DNA of 64,000 nucleotides from Thiopseudomonas sp. (GTDB lineage: Bacteria; Pseudomonadota; Gammaproteobacteria; Pseudomonadales; Pseudomonadaceae), in NCBI GenBank assembly GCA_023228985.1, contig JALOAC010000001.1, forward strand, positions 1-64,000, given 5' to 3'. The notes beneath the pieces are model-generated. The model was not told the DNA's origin and searched no databases. It worked only from the letters and a program-made list of their open reading frames with translations. The position numbers were made by a program, and so were the translations under genes. Below are positions 1-7,027 of the stretch, in pieces (position 1 is the stretch's first letter; each line of letters opens with the position of its first letter).

Positions 1-126
1 TTCGCCGGTGAACATGAAGTAAAGTTCTCTACCATCACGGATGACGGCAGAGAGCCTACAAGGACGTACTCGCGGCGTTTTTACGAAATGTGCACCGACG
101 AACGCACCCGCACAACATCAGCATAA
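1..126 (+). CDS. C-terminal end of an unidentified protein, cut by window edge
   Basis: Frame 1 is open from the first base to a TAA at 124-126, giving 41 residues of a protein that starts outside the window. The tail is polar and Arg/Thr rich (TDDGREPTRTYSRRFYEMC, then an Arg-Thr rich end). I do not recognise the family. AGA, AGG and CGG codons occur here and are uncommon in the neighbouring genes, so it may be a poorly expressed or acquired gene, or chance. It converges on comF. The 60 bases up to comF are A/C rich and hold nothing visible. Confidence 0.35.
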   Translation, partial: FAGEHEVKFSTITDDGREPTRTYSRRFYEMCTDERTRTTSA

Positions 127-185
127 ACAAAAAATACCACAAAATCACACCACAGCTAACGCCCACACACCAAACAACAAAAACA

Positions 186-968
186 CTACCCAGCAGCAAA
201 GCCCGTACGCGCCAAACAATACACATCCACCCTACTTGCACCAGCCGCCAACAAACTACGTGTCAAAGCCGCACAGGTAGCGCCCGTAGTAAGCACATCA
301 TCCACTATAGCAATGTGCCGCCCAACAACCTGTTCAGGCTGAACAATACGAAATGCATTACGCATATTGCTATGACGCTGACTGGCCGTTAAGCCCTGCT
401 GGATACTGGTATAACGGATTCGTTGCGCGGCTTTATACAGCAAAGGAATGTGCAAATCCCTGCTCAGCCACTGAGCAATCATCTGCGCCTGATTATAACC
501 ACGCTGGCGTTGCCGTTTATTCGCCAAAGGCACAGCAAGCAAATAATCCGCTTTAATCAACCTACCCTCTTGATACTCAAACTCAAGATACTCAGCCAAC
601 ATTTGCGCCAGCAACCGACCATAAGGCCATTGACTATTATATTTAAAACGACTGATTAACGTGTTAACCGGAAAGTCATAAGACCAAGCAGCCGCAGCCT
701 GACGAAAGGGCTGTAATTGCTGCTGGCATTGATGGCAACTGCGCTCGCCGGCAGGAACAGGTAAAGCACAGAATTGGCATCCATGCTGCAACCAAGGCAA
801 ATCCAACTTACAAGGCTCACAAATTGGCTGCTCACCAATTATCGCCGCATCACACAAAAGACAGGTCTTACTCAGCCAAAGCCGCAGCAACCCAACCTTT
901 AACCGACGCACACTGACGCGCATAAACCGCTGGAATATGCGCAACGGAACATAGGCTTTCTTAGACAT
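186..968 (-). CDS. comF: ComF family phosphoribosyltransferase-like protein
   Basis: ComF proteins couple an N-terminal Cys4 zinc-finger-like segment to a type I phosphoribosyltransferase fold. In naturally competent bacteria they help move transformed single-stranded DNA in the cytoplasm. Visible here are CxxC pairs near residues 36-75 (CLLCDAA, CEPC, CQFC, CHQC) and the PRPP-binding signature IAIVDDVLTTGAT near the C-terminus. I chose the start at 968 (MSKKAYVPLR) because the upstream RNA reads AGGGAAGG at good spacing; the frame is open further to 1031. It lies downstream of rpmBG behind a terminator. Family assignment is firm; a role in competence is only inferred from homology. Confidence 0.9.
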   Translation of the reverse strand: MSKKAYVPLRIFQRFMRVSVRRLKVGLLRLWLSKTCLLCDAAIIGEQPICEPCKLDLPWLQHGCQFCALPVPAGERSCHQCQQQLQPFRQAAAAWSYDFPVNTLISRFKYNSQWPYGRLLAQMLAEYLEFEYQEGRLIKADYLLAVPLANKRQRQRGYNQAQMIAQWLSRDLHIPLLYKAAQRIRYTSIQQGLTASQRHSNMRNAFRIVQPEQVVGRHIAIVDDVLTTGATCAALTRSLLAAGASRVDVYCLARTGFAAG

Positions 969-1042
969 TATCCTTCCCTGATAAAGCACTCCCTTAAACC
1001 CCTTTGTACTACAGCGCCTACAAAATGCCAATTGCAGATACT

Positions 1043-1070
1043 AAAAAGCCCGCACTGAGGCGGGCTTTTT
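1043..1070 (-). terminator. Rho-independent terminator after rpmBG
   Basis: A perfect 11-bp stem (AAAAAGCCCGC / GCGGGCTTTTT) with a short ACTGA-type loop and T-runs on both sides. It lies just after rpmG and before comF, so it ends the ribosomal protein transcript. Confidence 0.9.
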
Positions 1071-1086
1071 GGGGCAGGCTAATCAA

Positions 1087-1242
1087 TTACTTGATTTTGC
1101 CTTCCTTGTAAATCACGTGCTTACGAATAACTGGATCAAATTTCTTGATCTCAAGTTTTTCCGGAGTAGTACGCTTGTTCTTGTCGGTAGTATAGAAATG
1201 ACCTGTACCAGCGCTAGAAATTAAACGAATTAAATCACGCAT
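1087..1242 (-). CDS. rpmG: 50S ribosomal protein L33
   Basis: A 51-residue basic protein (MRDLIRLISSAGTGHFYTT...) matching L33 of the large ribosomal subunit in length and sequence. It lacks the CxxC pairs of zinc-binding L33 forms, so it is the zinc-independent version. The gene is 11 bp downstream of rpmB in the usual gammaproteobacterial rpmB-rpmG order and is followed by a strong terminator. Start is the only ATG with correct family length. Confidence 0.97.
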   Translation of the reverse strand: MRDLIRLISSAGTGHFYTTDKNKRTTPEKLEIKKFDPVIRKHVIYKEGKIK

Positions 1243-1253
1243 CAGAAAACTCC

Positions 1254-1490
1254 CTATACTTTAACGCCGCGCGCACGCAGCTCAGTCAATACTGTATCAA
1301 TGCCGCGCTTGTCGATTATGCGCATGCCTTTAGCAGTTACGCGCAAACGCACGAAACGCTTCTCGGATTCAACCCAGAAACGATGGTACTGCAGGTTTGG
1401 CAAAAAACGACGGCGGGTTTTGTTCATGGCGTGGGAAACTTTATTTCCCGTAACCGGACCCTTACCGGTTACTTGACAAACTTTTGACAT
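1254..1490 (-). CDS. rpmB: 50S ribosomal protein L28
   Basis: A 78-residue protein beginning MSKVCQVTGKGPVTGNKVSH, the standard L28 N-terminus, ending in the usual LRARGVKV tail. It is a structural component of the 50S subunit. It is first gene of the rpmB-rpmG unit, transcribed away from rsmA. A 6-bp hairpin sits about 77 bp upstream in the probable leader. Confidence 0.98.
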   Translation of the reverse strand: MSKVCQVTGKGPVTGNKVSHAMNKTRRRFLPNLQYHRFWVESEKRFVRLRVTAKGMRIIDKRGIDTVLTELRARGVKV

Positions 1491-1799
1491 GCCTCAGCCC
1501 TCTAGAAACCACATGCACAACCCGGCATGGGTTGGCTGTTGAAACTTAGTTAAACGGTTAAATATTGGAAACCTCAGTTTCCCATACAGCTAAAACGGCT
1601 ATTTTATAACCAATCTTAGTACGGCCGGTCCGAATATTTTTAATCAATTCAGAGCACCCCCGTAAAGAGTCGGACTTTATAGCAGAAAGTCAGCTTCACA
1701 GCAAGCAACAAGGTATATTTTTCTCTGTTCAACTGCAATGCGTCTAACCGGCACGAGCAATTTTTGTTAAACTAGAGCACTACTTTTTTGGAGCTTGGC
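1491..1799. promoter_or_regulatory. Divergent intergenic region rpmB / rsmA with leader hairpin
   Basis: A 309-bp gap between divergent genes that must carry both promoters. On the rpmB side a perfect hairpin (GGAAAC CTCA GTTTCC, 1567-1582) lies in the probable 5' leader. On the rsmA side an AT-rich TTTTTGTTAAACTAG stretch near 1760-1775 could supply the -10 region, but I see no convincing -35. No small gene is visible. Confidence 0.4.
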
Positions 1800-2603
1800 A
1801 TGGCTGAATTATATCTGCATAAAGCACGTAAACGTTTCGGGCAGAACTTTCTACACGACACCGCCGTTATCGATCGAATTATACGCGCAATTCACCCACA
1901 AGCCAGCGAACATATAGTTGAAATTGGGCCCGGACAAGGCGCGCTAACCGAAAGCTTAGTCAGCAGCGGTACGCAACTGGATGTCATCGAGCTTGATAAA
2001 GACTTACTCCCCATGCTTAAACTGCGCTTTGGCTTAAAAGAAAATTTTCGTCTGCATGAAGGTGATGCATTAAAGTTCGACTTTGCCAGCCTGACCACCA
2101 CCCCAGCCAGCATCAGAGTGGTGGGCAACCTGCCCTACAATATTTCCACACCGCTAATATTCCACCTGCTGAGTCACGCTCACCTACTGCGCGACATGCA
2201 CTTCATGCTGCAAAAAGAAGTCGTTAAGCGTATGAGTGCTGTGCACGGCAACGGCGATTGGGGACGTTTATCAATTATGGTGCAGTACCATTGCCAAGTT
2301 GAGCACTTATTTAACGTTGGCCCTGGTGCTTTTACCCCCGCACCCAAAGTAGACTCCGCTATCGTCCGCCTGACACCACACAAGGTGCTGCCGCACCCAG
2401 CGCAAGACTATCAAGCGCTACAGCGGGTTGTGCGCGAGGCCTTTAACCAGCGCCGCAAAACCATTCGCAACACCTTAAAAAACTTACTACCTGAATCGGC
2501 CATTATAGCTGCCGATGTAGACAGCACTAAACGTCCCGAACAATTAGACCTAGCCGCCTTTGTGCGCCTTGCCGATCAGTTGGCTTTATTAAACAAGGCT
2601 TGA
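1800..2603 (+). CDS. rsmA: 16S rRNA (adenine1518/1519-N6)-dimethyltransferase RsmA/KsgA
   Basis: RsmA dimethylates two adjacent adenines in helix 45 of 16S rRNA during late 30S assembly. The protein (267 aa) shows the SAM-binding IGPGQGALT motif, the acidic VIELDKD motif and the catalytic NLPYNIST motif. I start at the ATG at 1800 (MAELYLHKARKRFGQNFLHD): GGAG lies just upstream, whereas the in-frame TTG at 1788 would place that site inside the gene. It leads the rsmA-apaG-apaH cluster with tight spacing, an order shared with enterobacteria and pseudomonads. Confidence 0.97.
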   Translation: MAELYLHKARKRFGQNFLHDTAVIDRIIRAIHPQASEHIVEIGPGQGALTESLVSSGTQLDVIELDKDLLPMLKLRFGLKENFRLHEGDALKFDFASLTTTPASIRVVGNLPYNISTPLIFHLLSHAHLLRDMHFMLQKEVVKRMSAVHGNGDWGRLSIMVQYHCQVEHLFNVGPGAFTPAPKVDSAIVRLTPHKVLPHPAQDYQALQRVVREAFNQRRKTIRNTLKNLLPESAIIAADVDSTKRPEQLDLAAFVRLADQLALLNKA

Positions 2604-2609
2604 TTATTG

Positions 2610-2990
2610 ATGAGTATCGCAATACCAAAAATTGACGTGAGCGTCACCACCCGTTTTCTGGCTGAGCAGTCCCAGCCGGAAGAAAACCGCTTTGTTTTTG
2701 CTTATGACATCGTGGTCCACAACCAAAGCAACACCCCCGTGCAACTGCTAACCCGTCACTGGATAATTACCGACGGCCAAGGAAAAACCCAAGAAGTGCG
2801 CGGTGATGGCGTGGTCGGCGAACAGCCCACCATCGAACCGCAAACAGAGTATCGCTACAGCAGCGGCACCTTACTCAATACAGAGGTGGGTAGCATGTAC
2901 GGCAGTTTTGGCATGCAGACCCTCGACGGCCAAGAGTTTGATGCCCCAATCGCTGCATTCACCTTGGCGCGCCCGGGAGTTTTACACTAA
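2610..2990 (+). CDS. apaG: ApaG/CorD protein
   Basis: ApaG is a ~125-residue immunoglobulin-like (fibronectin type III-like) protein; its gene travels with apaH, and mutants in other bacteria show cobalt and magnesium phenotypes, but its biochemical role is unsettled. The 126-aa product carries the family landmarks: HNQS, LLTRHWIITDG, EVRGDGVVGEQP and the MYGSFGM segment. The ATG at 2610 is preceded by an in-frame TTG; ATG gives the normal length. Its TAA shares a base with the apaH ATG (TAATG), suggesting translational coupling. Confidence 0.95.
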   Translation: MSIAIPKIDVSVTTRFLAEQSQPEENRFVFAYDIVVHNQSNTPVQLLTRHWIITDGQGKTQEVRGDGVVGEQPTIEPQTEYRYSSGTLLNTEVGSMYGSFGMQTLDGQEFDAPIAAFTLARPGVLH

Positions 2991-3808
2991 TGACGGTCTA
3001 TGCCATAGGTGATTTGCAAGGCTGCTTAACGCCTTTGCAGACCCTATTGCAACGTGTGCAGTTTAATCCCGAGCAGGATAAGCTTTGGCTCGTAGGCGAT
3101 CTAGTTAACCGCGGCCCAGACTCTTTAGCCACCCTTAGATTTTTATACTCCATACGCCAAGCACTGACTGTTGTACTAGGCAACCATGACTTGCATTTAC
3201 TGGCAGCGGCTTACCATCCTCAATTTCTAAAGCGCAAAGACACCATCGCTGAAATCATTGAAGCAGAAGATGGCCCGATACTGCTGGACTGGTTAAGACA
3301 GCAAAAACTGCTGCACTACGATGCCGAACTCAACAGCTGCCTAGTCCATGCAGGTATTCCACCGCAATGGACGTTGCCGCAAGCGTTATCCTACGCACAT
3401 GAAGTCGAGCACGTATTACGCGACGAACAGACAGCCAGTGACTTTCTACTCCATATGTATGGCGATGAGCCTGCTCAGTGGGCGGACGAGCTAGAAGGTT
3501 TGCCACGCTTACGCCTCATTACCAACTATTTTACCCGCATGCGCTTTTGTAACGCTGATGGCATGCTGAACTTCAGCAACAAACAGGGTCCTAAAAAGGC
3601 ACCCACTGGCTTTGCTCCTTGGTTTAGCTACCCCAGCAAGGTTCTGGCGCAACACAGGGTTATTTTTGGTCACTGGGCCGCTTTAAAAGGTCGTAGCACA
3701 GAAGCCAATGCCATTGCCCTAGATACCGGTTGTGTCTGGGGCGGAAAGATGACCCTCTATGATTTACATACGCAGCAATTTCATCGCTATAAATGTACCA
3801 ACTGCTGA
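2990..3808 (+). CDS. apaH: Bis(5'-nucleosyl)-tetraphosphatase, symmetrical
   Basis: ApaH splits Ap4A and related dinucleoside polyphosphates into two NDPs, limiting alarmone levels and, in enterobacteria, removing Np4 caps from RNA. The 272-aa protein has the metallophosphatase blocks GDLQGC, GDLVNRGPDS, GNHD near residue 65 and a late IFGHWA histidine. It overlaps apaG by one base, so the two are probably translated together. Length and motifs are those of the family; nothing is missing. Confidence 0.97.
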   Translation: MTVYAIGDLQGCLTPLQTLLQRVQFNPEQDKLWLVGDLVNRGPDSLATLRFLYSIRQALTVVLGNHDLHLLAAAYHPQFLKRKDTIAEIIEAEDGPILLDWLRQQKLLHYDAELNSCLVHAGIPPQWTLPQALSYAHEVEHVLRDEQTASDFLLHMYGDEPAQWADELEGLPRLRLITNYFTRMRFCNADGMLNFSNKQGPKKAPTGFAPWFSYPSKVLAQHRVIFGHWAALKGRSTEANAIALDTGCVWGGKMTLYDLHTQQFHRYKCTNC

Positions 3809-3860
3809 GTATTTTACTGACTAGACGCGTCAACCAATCAACAGGAATTTAAATAACATC

Positions 3861-4181
3861 ATGCAGAGTTTTAGTTACATCAGTGTTGAAGACACCGCCA
3901 AACTACTGGAACAAGGGGCGATTATTGTCGATGTACGCGACGAAAACAGCTTCAGTCAAGGACACATTCCTAACTCAATCCATCTGGATAACCACTCAGT
4001 AGCCAGCTTTATACAACAAGCTGACTTCGATGCACCGACCATTGTGGTTTGCTACCACGGTCATGCCAGTCAAAGCGCAGCGGCTTATCTGCACAGTCAA
4101 GATTTCAGTGAAGTGTATAGCATGGATGGTGGGTTTACCCGCTGGAGCCAGGTTTTTCCAGAGCGGGTTAAAAGTAACTAA
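3861..4181 (+). CDS. glpE: Thiosulfate sulfurtransferase GlpE (rhodanese)
   Basis: A single-domain rhodanese of 106 aa. The active-site loop reads VVCYHGHAS; the cysteine carries the persulfide and the short CYHGHAS loop is typical of GlpE. The enzyme moves sulfane sulfur from thiosulfate to acceptors such as cyanide or thioredoxin in the cytoplasm. It follows apaH by about 50 bp with AGGAATTT upstream of the ATG, so it could be the last gene of the rsmA cluster. It converges with rsmE, only 7 bp apart. Confidence 0.93.
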   Translation: MQSFSYISVEDTAKLLEQGAIIVDVRDENSFSQGHIPNSIHLDNHSVASFIQQADFDAPTIVVCYHGHASQSAAAYLHSQDFSEVYSMDGGFTRWSQVFPERVKSN

Positions 4182-4188
4182 AGCGCTA

Positions 4189-4896
4189 TTAAAAAAGCCT
4201 CGCCAGCAACGCCGTCACTGCTATCTCAACTCTTAAAATACGCTCTCCTAGCTGCACAGGTGTAAAACCTGCCTGCAGCAGCTTTTCGACTTCATACTCA
4301 ATCCAGCCACCCTCTGGCCCAATCGCCAAGGTTACCGGTTCAGTTAAAGCGCGCGGACAAACAGCATAGTCACCCGGATGGGCAACCAGTTTGACGCTGC
4401 TCTGACTGAGCAGGGGCAGCCTATCTTCCACGAAAGGCTTGAAGCGTTTTTCTAGCATAACCTCAGGCAATACGGTGTCTTTAGCTTGCTCCAAGCCGAG
4501 GATAAGCTGCTCATGCACAGCCTCGGGCTGTAAAAAAGGCGTTTGCCAAAAACTTTTCTCAACCCGAAAGCTATTGACCAAAATCAGCCTAGCAACACCC
4601 ATGCTTGCAACAGTTTGTAAAATACGGCGCAGCATTTTCGGACGCGGTAAAGCCAGTATCAGTGTAATAGGGAGTTTTTCTGGAGGGATTGAATCTAGCG
4701 ACAGGTGAAACAGCGCTTGTTCGCTACTGATGCTCAGCAGCTCTGCCTGTCCCATCATGCCATTGAGTACGCCAGCACGAAATTGCTGACCGGGTTCAGC
4801 ATTGTGGGTCTGTAAGAGGTGTTGCAGGCGTCGCCCCTGGATAACCGCTTGCTGCTCAGCAACAAAGTCCTGCGGTTCAAACAGGATTAGATTCAT
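4189..4896 (-). CDS. rsmE: 16S rRNA (uracil1498-N3)-methyltransferase
   Basis: RsmE methylates U1498 of 16S rRNA using a SPOUT (knotted) fold. The 235-aa protein has an N-terminal PUA-like part (QAVIQGRRLQHLLQ) and the C-terminal knot with LAIGPEGGW and LGERILRVE. Its 5' end overlaps tatC by 20 bp, so it is probably expressed with the tat genes as the last cistron. The tatC-rsmE neighbourhood is also seen in Pseudomonas. Confidence 0.95.
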   Translation of the reverse strand: MNLILFEPQDFVAEQQAVIQGRRLQHLLQTHNAEPGQQFRAGVLNGMMGQAELLSISSEQALFHLSLDSIPPEKLPITLILALPRPKMLRRILQTVASMGVARLILVNSFRVEKSFWQTPFLQPEAVHEQLILGLEQAKDTVLPEVMLEKRFKPFVEDRLPLLSQSSVKLVAHPGDYAVCPRALTEPVTLAIGPEGGWIEYEVEKLLQAGFTPVQLGERILRVEIAVTALLARLF

Positions 4897-5662
4897 CTAA
4901 ACTTTCATCTGACTCAGCTGCTTCAGCCTTGGCACGGTCTTTAATTGCCAAGCCACCAAAAATCAAACCAACCTCAAACAAAAACCACATAGGTAAGGCG
5001 AGTAACGTCTGCGAAAACACATCGGGTGGGGTCAGCACCATTCCCACCACAAAGCAGCCCACCACCACATAAGGTCGGCTTTTTCTTAGCGTAGCAACAT
5101 CAACTACGCCCACCCAAATCAACAAAAAAGTTGCTACAGGTATTTCAAAAGCCACACCAAACGCAAAAAAGATCGTTAAGACAAAATCAAGATACTGGCC
5201 AATATCCGTCATCATTGCCACGCCCGCAGGAGTCACGCTAGCAAAAAACCCGAACATGATCGGGAAGACGACAAAGTAAGCAAAGGCCATTCCGGCATAG
5301 TATAAAAAGATGCTCGATACCAACAAAGGCACAGCGATACGCTTTTCCCGCTGATACAGTCCAGGCGCAATAAAGCCCCAAACCTGATGCAGAATATAGG
5401 GAATTGTCACAAAGACAGAGACCACCATAGTGAGCTTAAAAGGCGTAAAGAAAGGTGAAGCTACGCCCGTAGCAATCATGGTAGCGCCTTCTGGCAGGTA
5501 GACACGTAAAGGCGCTGATACTAATGCATAAATTTCCTGCGCAAAATAAAACAGACACAGAAATACTACCAACACTGCAACAACAGAGCGCAAGACACGG
5601 TTGCGTAATTCAGTAAGATGCGCGACTAGCGGCATACTTCCGGTATCAGTTTTTTGACTCAT
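4877..5662 (-). CDS. tatC: Sec-independent protein translocase TatC
   Basis: TatC is the six-helix inner-membrane receptor of the twin-arginine translocase, which exports folded proteins. The 261-aa product opens with SMPLVAHLTELRNR (the conserved cytosolic LxELRxR signature) and has six hydrophobic segments between about residues 24 and 240, with FxxP-type loop motifs. It ends in an acidic tail. It overlaps tatB by 17 bp. A likely client in this window is the small subunit of the dehydrogenase at 49-52.7 kb, which has an SRRQFI signal. Confidence 0.97.
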   Translation of the reverse strand: MSQKTDTGSMPLVAHLTELRNRVLRSVVAVLVVFLCLFYFAQEIYALVSAPLRVYLPEGATMIATGVASPFFTPFKLTMVVSVFVTIPYILHQVWGFIAPGLYQREKRIAVPLLVSSIFLYYAGMAFAYFVVFPIMFGFFASVTPAGVAMMTDIGQYLDFVLTIFFAFGVAFEIPVATFLLIWVGVVDVATLRKSRPYVVVGCFVVGMVLTPPDVFSQTLLALPMWFLFEVGLIFGGLAIKDRAKAEAAESDESLDESNPV

Positions 5663-6032
5663 CTTTACTCTGCTCTACAGATTGGGGCTGCTCTTGGGCT
5701 AACGACGACTGCAACTGTGTAGCAGTTTTTACTGACATCACCGTATCCTCCATGGCTTTACTGCCCTGCAAGATACTTTGCTTAGTCTGCTCAATTGTTT
5801 CCCCAATCACCTTGCGCTCTTTAGCCAAGATATCTTCATTATGTAGCTGGCGACGAATTTCATCGGCACCAATTTCACGCTCAACCTCTTCTCTGATATT
5901 GGTAAAGCCACGCTTGAGCCTGCCGATCCACAAACCAGCCATGCGCGCAGCAGTAGGCAAACGCTCCGGCCCCAAGACCAATAGCGCTACCAAACCCACT
6001 AATAAAAGCTCAGTAAAACCAATATCAAACAT
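5646..6032 (-). CDS. tatB: Sec-independent protein translocase TatB
   Basis: A 128-aa protein with the TatB N-terminus (MFDIGFTELLLVGLVALLVLG), one short membrane helix, a conserved PERLP hinge, an amphipathic helix and a long charged tail. TatB works with TatC in recognising twin-arginine signal peptides. The PERLP form and longer tail separate it from TatA. It lies 9 bp after tatA and overlaps tatC. Confidence 0.95.
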   Translation of the reverse strand: MFDIGFTELLLVGLVALLVLGPERLPTAARMAGLWIGRLKRGFTNIREEVEREIGADEIRRQLHNEDILAKERKVIGETIEQTKQSILQGSKAMEDTVMSVKTATQLQSSLAQEQPQSVEQSKDESKN

Positions 6033-6041
6033 ATAGACTAC

Positions 6042-6272
6042 TTAGGATTTGGTTGATTTTTCTTCTTCAGCTTCATGGATTTTCGACTCATAGGTCTGTC
6101 CAGTTGCTTCGTGATTTACGCTAGCTTTTTCTTCTTCAGTTTCCATCGCCTTACGAAAGCCTTTTACAGCTCCACCGACATCAGAACCCAAACTTTTCAA
6201 GCGCTTAGTGCCAAACAATAACACCACGATCGCCAAGACTATTAATAACTGCCAAACACCAATGCCACCCAT
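6042..6272 (-). CDS. tatA: Sec-independent protein translocase TatA
   Basis: A 76-aa protein starting MGGIGVWQLLIVLAIVVLLFG, one N-terminal membrane helix followed by the FGTKRLKSLGSDVG amphipathic helix with the conserved Phe-Gly hinge, then an acidic/lysine tail. TatA polymerises to form the translocation element of the Tat system. First of the tatABC genes, 21 bp after hisE, so hisIE and tatABC are likely co-transcribed. Confidence 0.96.
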   Translation of the reverse strand: MGGIGVWQLLIVLAIVVLLFGTKRLKSLGSDVGGAVKGFRKAMETEEEKASVNHEATGQTYESKIHEAEEEKSTKS

Positions 6273-6293
6273 AGCTAGTACCTCTTTCTTTTA

Positions 6294-6629
6294 TTAAGAT
6301 TCTGTTCTTGCTGCTTTTTCCGCATGTCCGGACAGACCAAAGCGGCGTTCTAACTCATCAAACACATGCTGCGCAGGTATATTAAGCGCAGACAACATCA
6401 ACATGCTATGAAACCAAAGATCTGCGGTTTCATAAATAACCTCAGTCATATCCTGGCTGTGTTGTGCGTCTTTAGCAGCCAAAATAGTTTCCACTGCTTC
6501 TTCGCCAACTTTCTCCAGTATTTTATTCAGCCCCTTATGATAGAGGCTGGCCACATAGGAGCTTTCCGGCGCAGCATTTTTGCGTGCCTCTAGAACCTCA
6601 GCTATGCGTTCAAGTGTATGAGCAGTCAT
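6294..6629 (-). CDS. hisE: Phosphoribosyl-ATP pyrophosphatase
   Basis: HisE hydrolyses phosphoribosyl-ATP to phosphoribosyl-AMP, the second step of histidine synthesis. The 111-aa all-alpha MazG-like protein contains KVGEEAVETILAAK and ETADLWFHSMLML with the acidic residues that bind magnesium. It overlaps hisI by 4 bp. Separate hisE and hisI genes next to tat are the pseudomonad arrangement, unlike the fused hisIE of enterobacteria. Confidence 0.96.
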   Translation of the reverse strand: MTAHTLERIAEVLEARKNAAPESSYVASLYHKGLNKILEKVGEEAVETILAAKDAQHSQDMTEVIYETADLWFHSMLMLSALNIPAQHVFDELERRFGLSGHAEKAARTES

Positions 6630-7024
6630 GCTTTGCCGCCTTGATATATCTCATGTGGATCTTTCAAAACCGATTCTACGCTAACCCACTGGCCATCTTG
6701 TAAAACCCGATAAAAACAACTATGCCTTCCTGTGTGACAGGCTATGCCGCCAAGCTGTTCGACCTGCAGAATAATAACATCTGCATCACAATCTAGGCGC
6801 ACTTCATGCAGTTTCTGCACATGACCGGACTCTTCGCCTTTACGCCAAAGTTTTTTCCTTGAGCGCGACCAGTAAATAGCGCGTCCTTCCTGCACACTCA
6901 ACTGCAAGGATTCAGCATTCATCCACGCCACCATCAGTACGCGACCGGTTTGATAATCCTGTGCAATCGCAGGAATTAGACCCTGCTCGTCCCAGTTTAT
7001 TTCGGCTAACCATTGTTCTGACAT
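6626..7024 (-). CDS. hisI: Phosphoribosyl-AMP cyclohydrolase
   Basis: HisI opens the adenine ring of phosphoribosyl-AMP, the third step of histidine synthesis. The 132-aa protein shows MVAWMNAESL, the YWSRSR motif, the zinc/magnesium-binding CDADVIIL and the ACHTGRHSCFYR cysteine pair. Four bases overlap with hisE and 3 bp separate it from ubiB, pointing to one long transcript. Confidence 0.97.
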   Translation of the reverse strand: MSEQWLAEINWDEQGLIPAIAQDYQTGRVLMVAWMNAESLQLSVQEGRAIYWSRSRKKLWRKGEESGHVQKLHEVRLDCDADVIILQVEQLGGIACHTGRHSCFYRVLQDGQWVSVESVLKDPHEIYQGGKA

Positions 7025-7027
7025 AAT

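Noticed and set aside
41..392. Two A/C-rich frames of 79 and 100 codons at the left edge
   Set aside because: Composition is that of low-complexity A/C-rich DNA (His, Pro, Thr, Asn); they overlap the end of comF and have no ribosome site.
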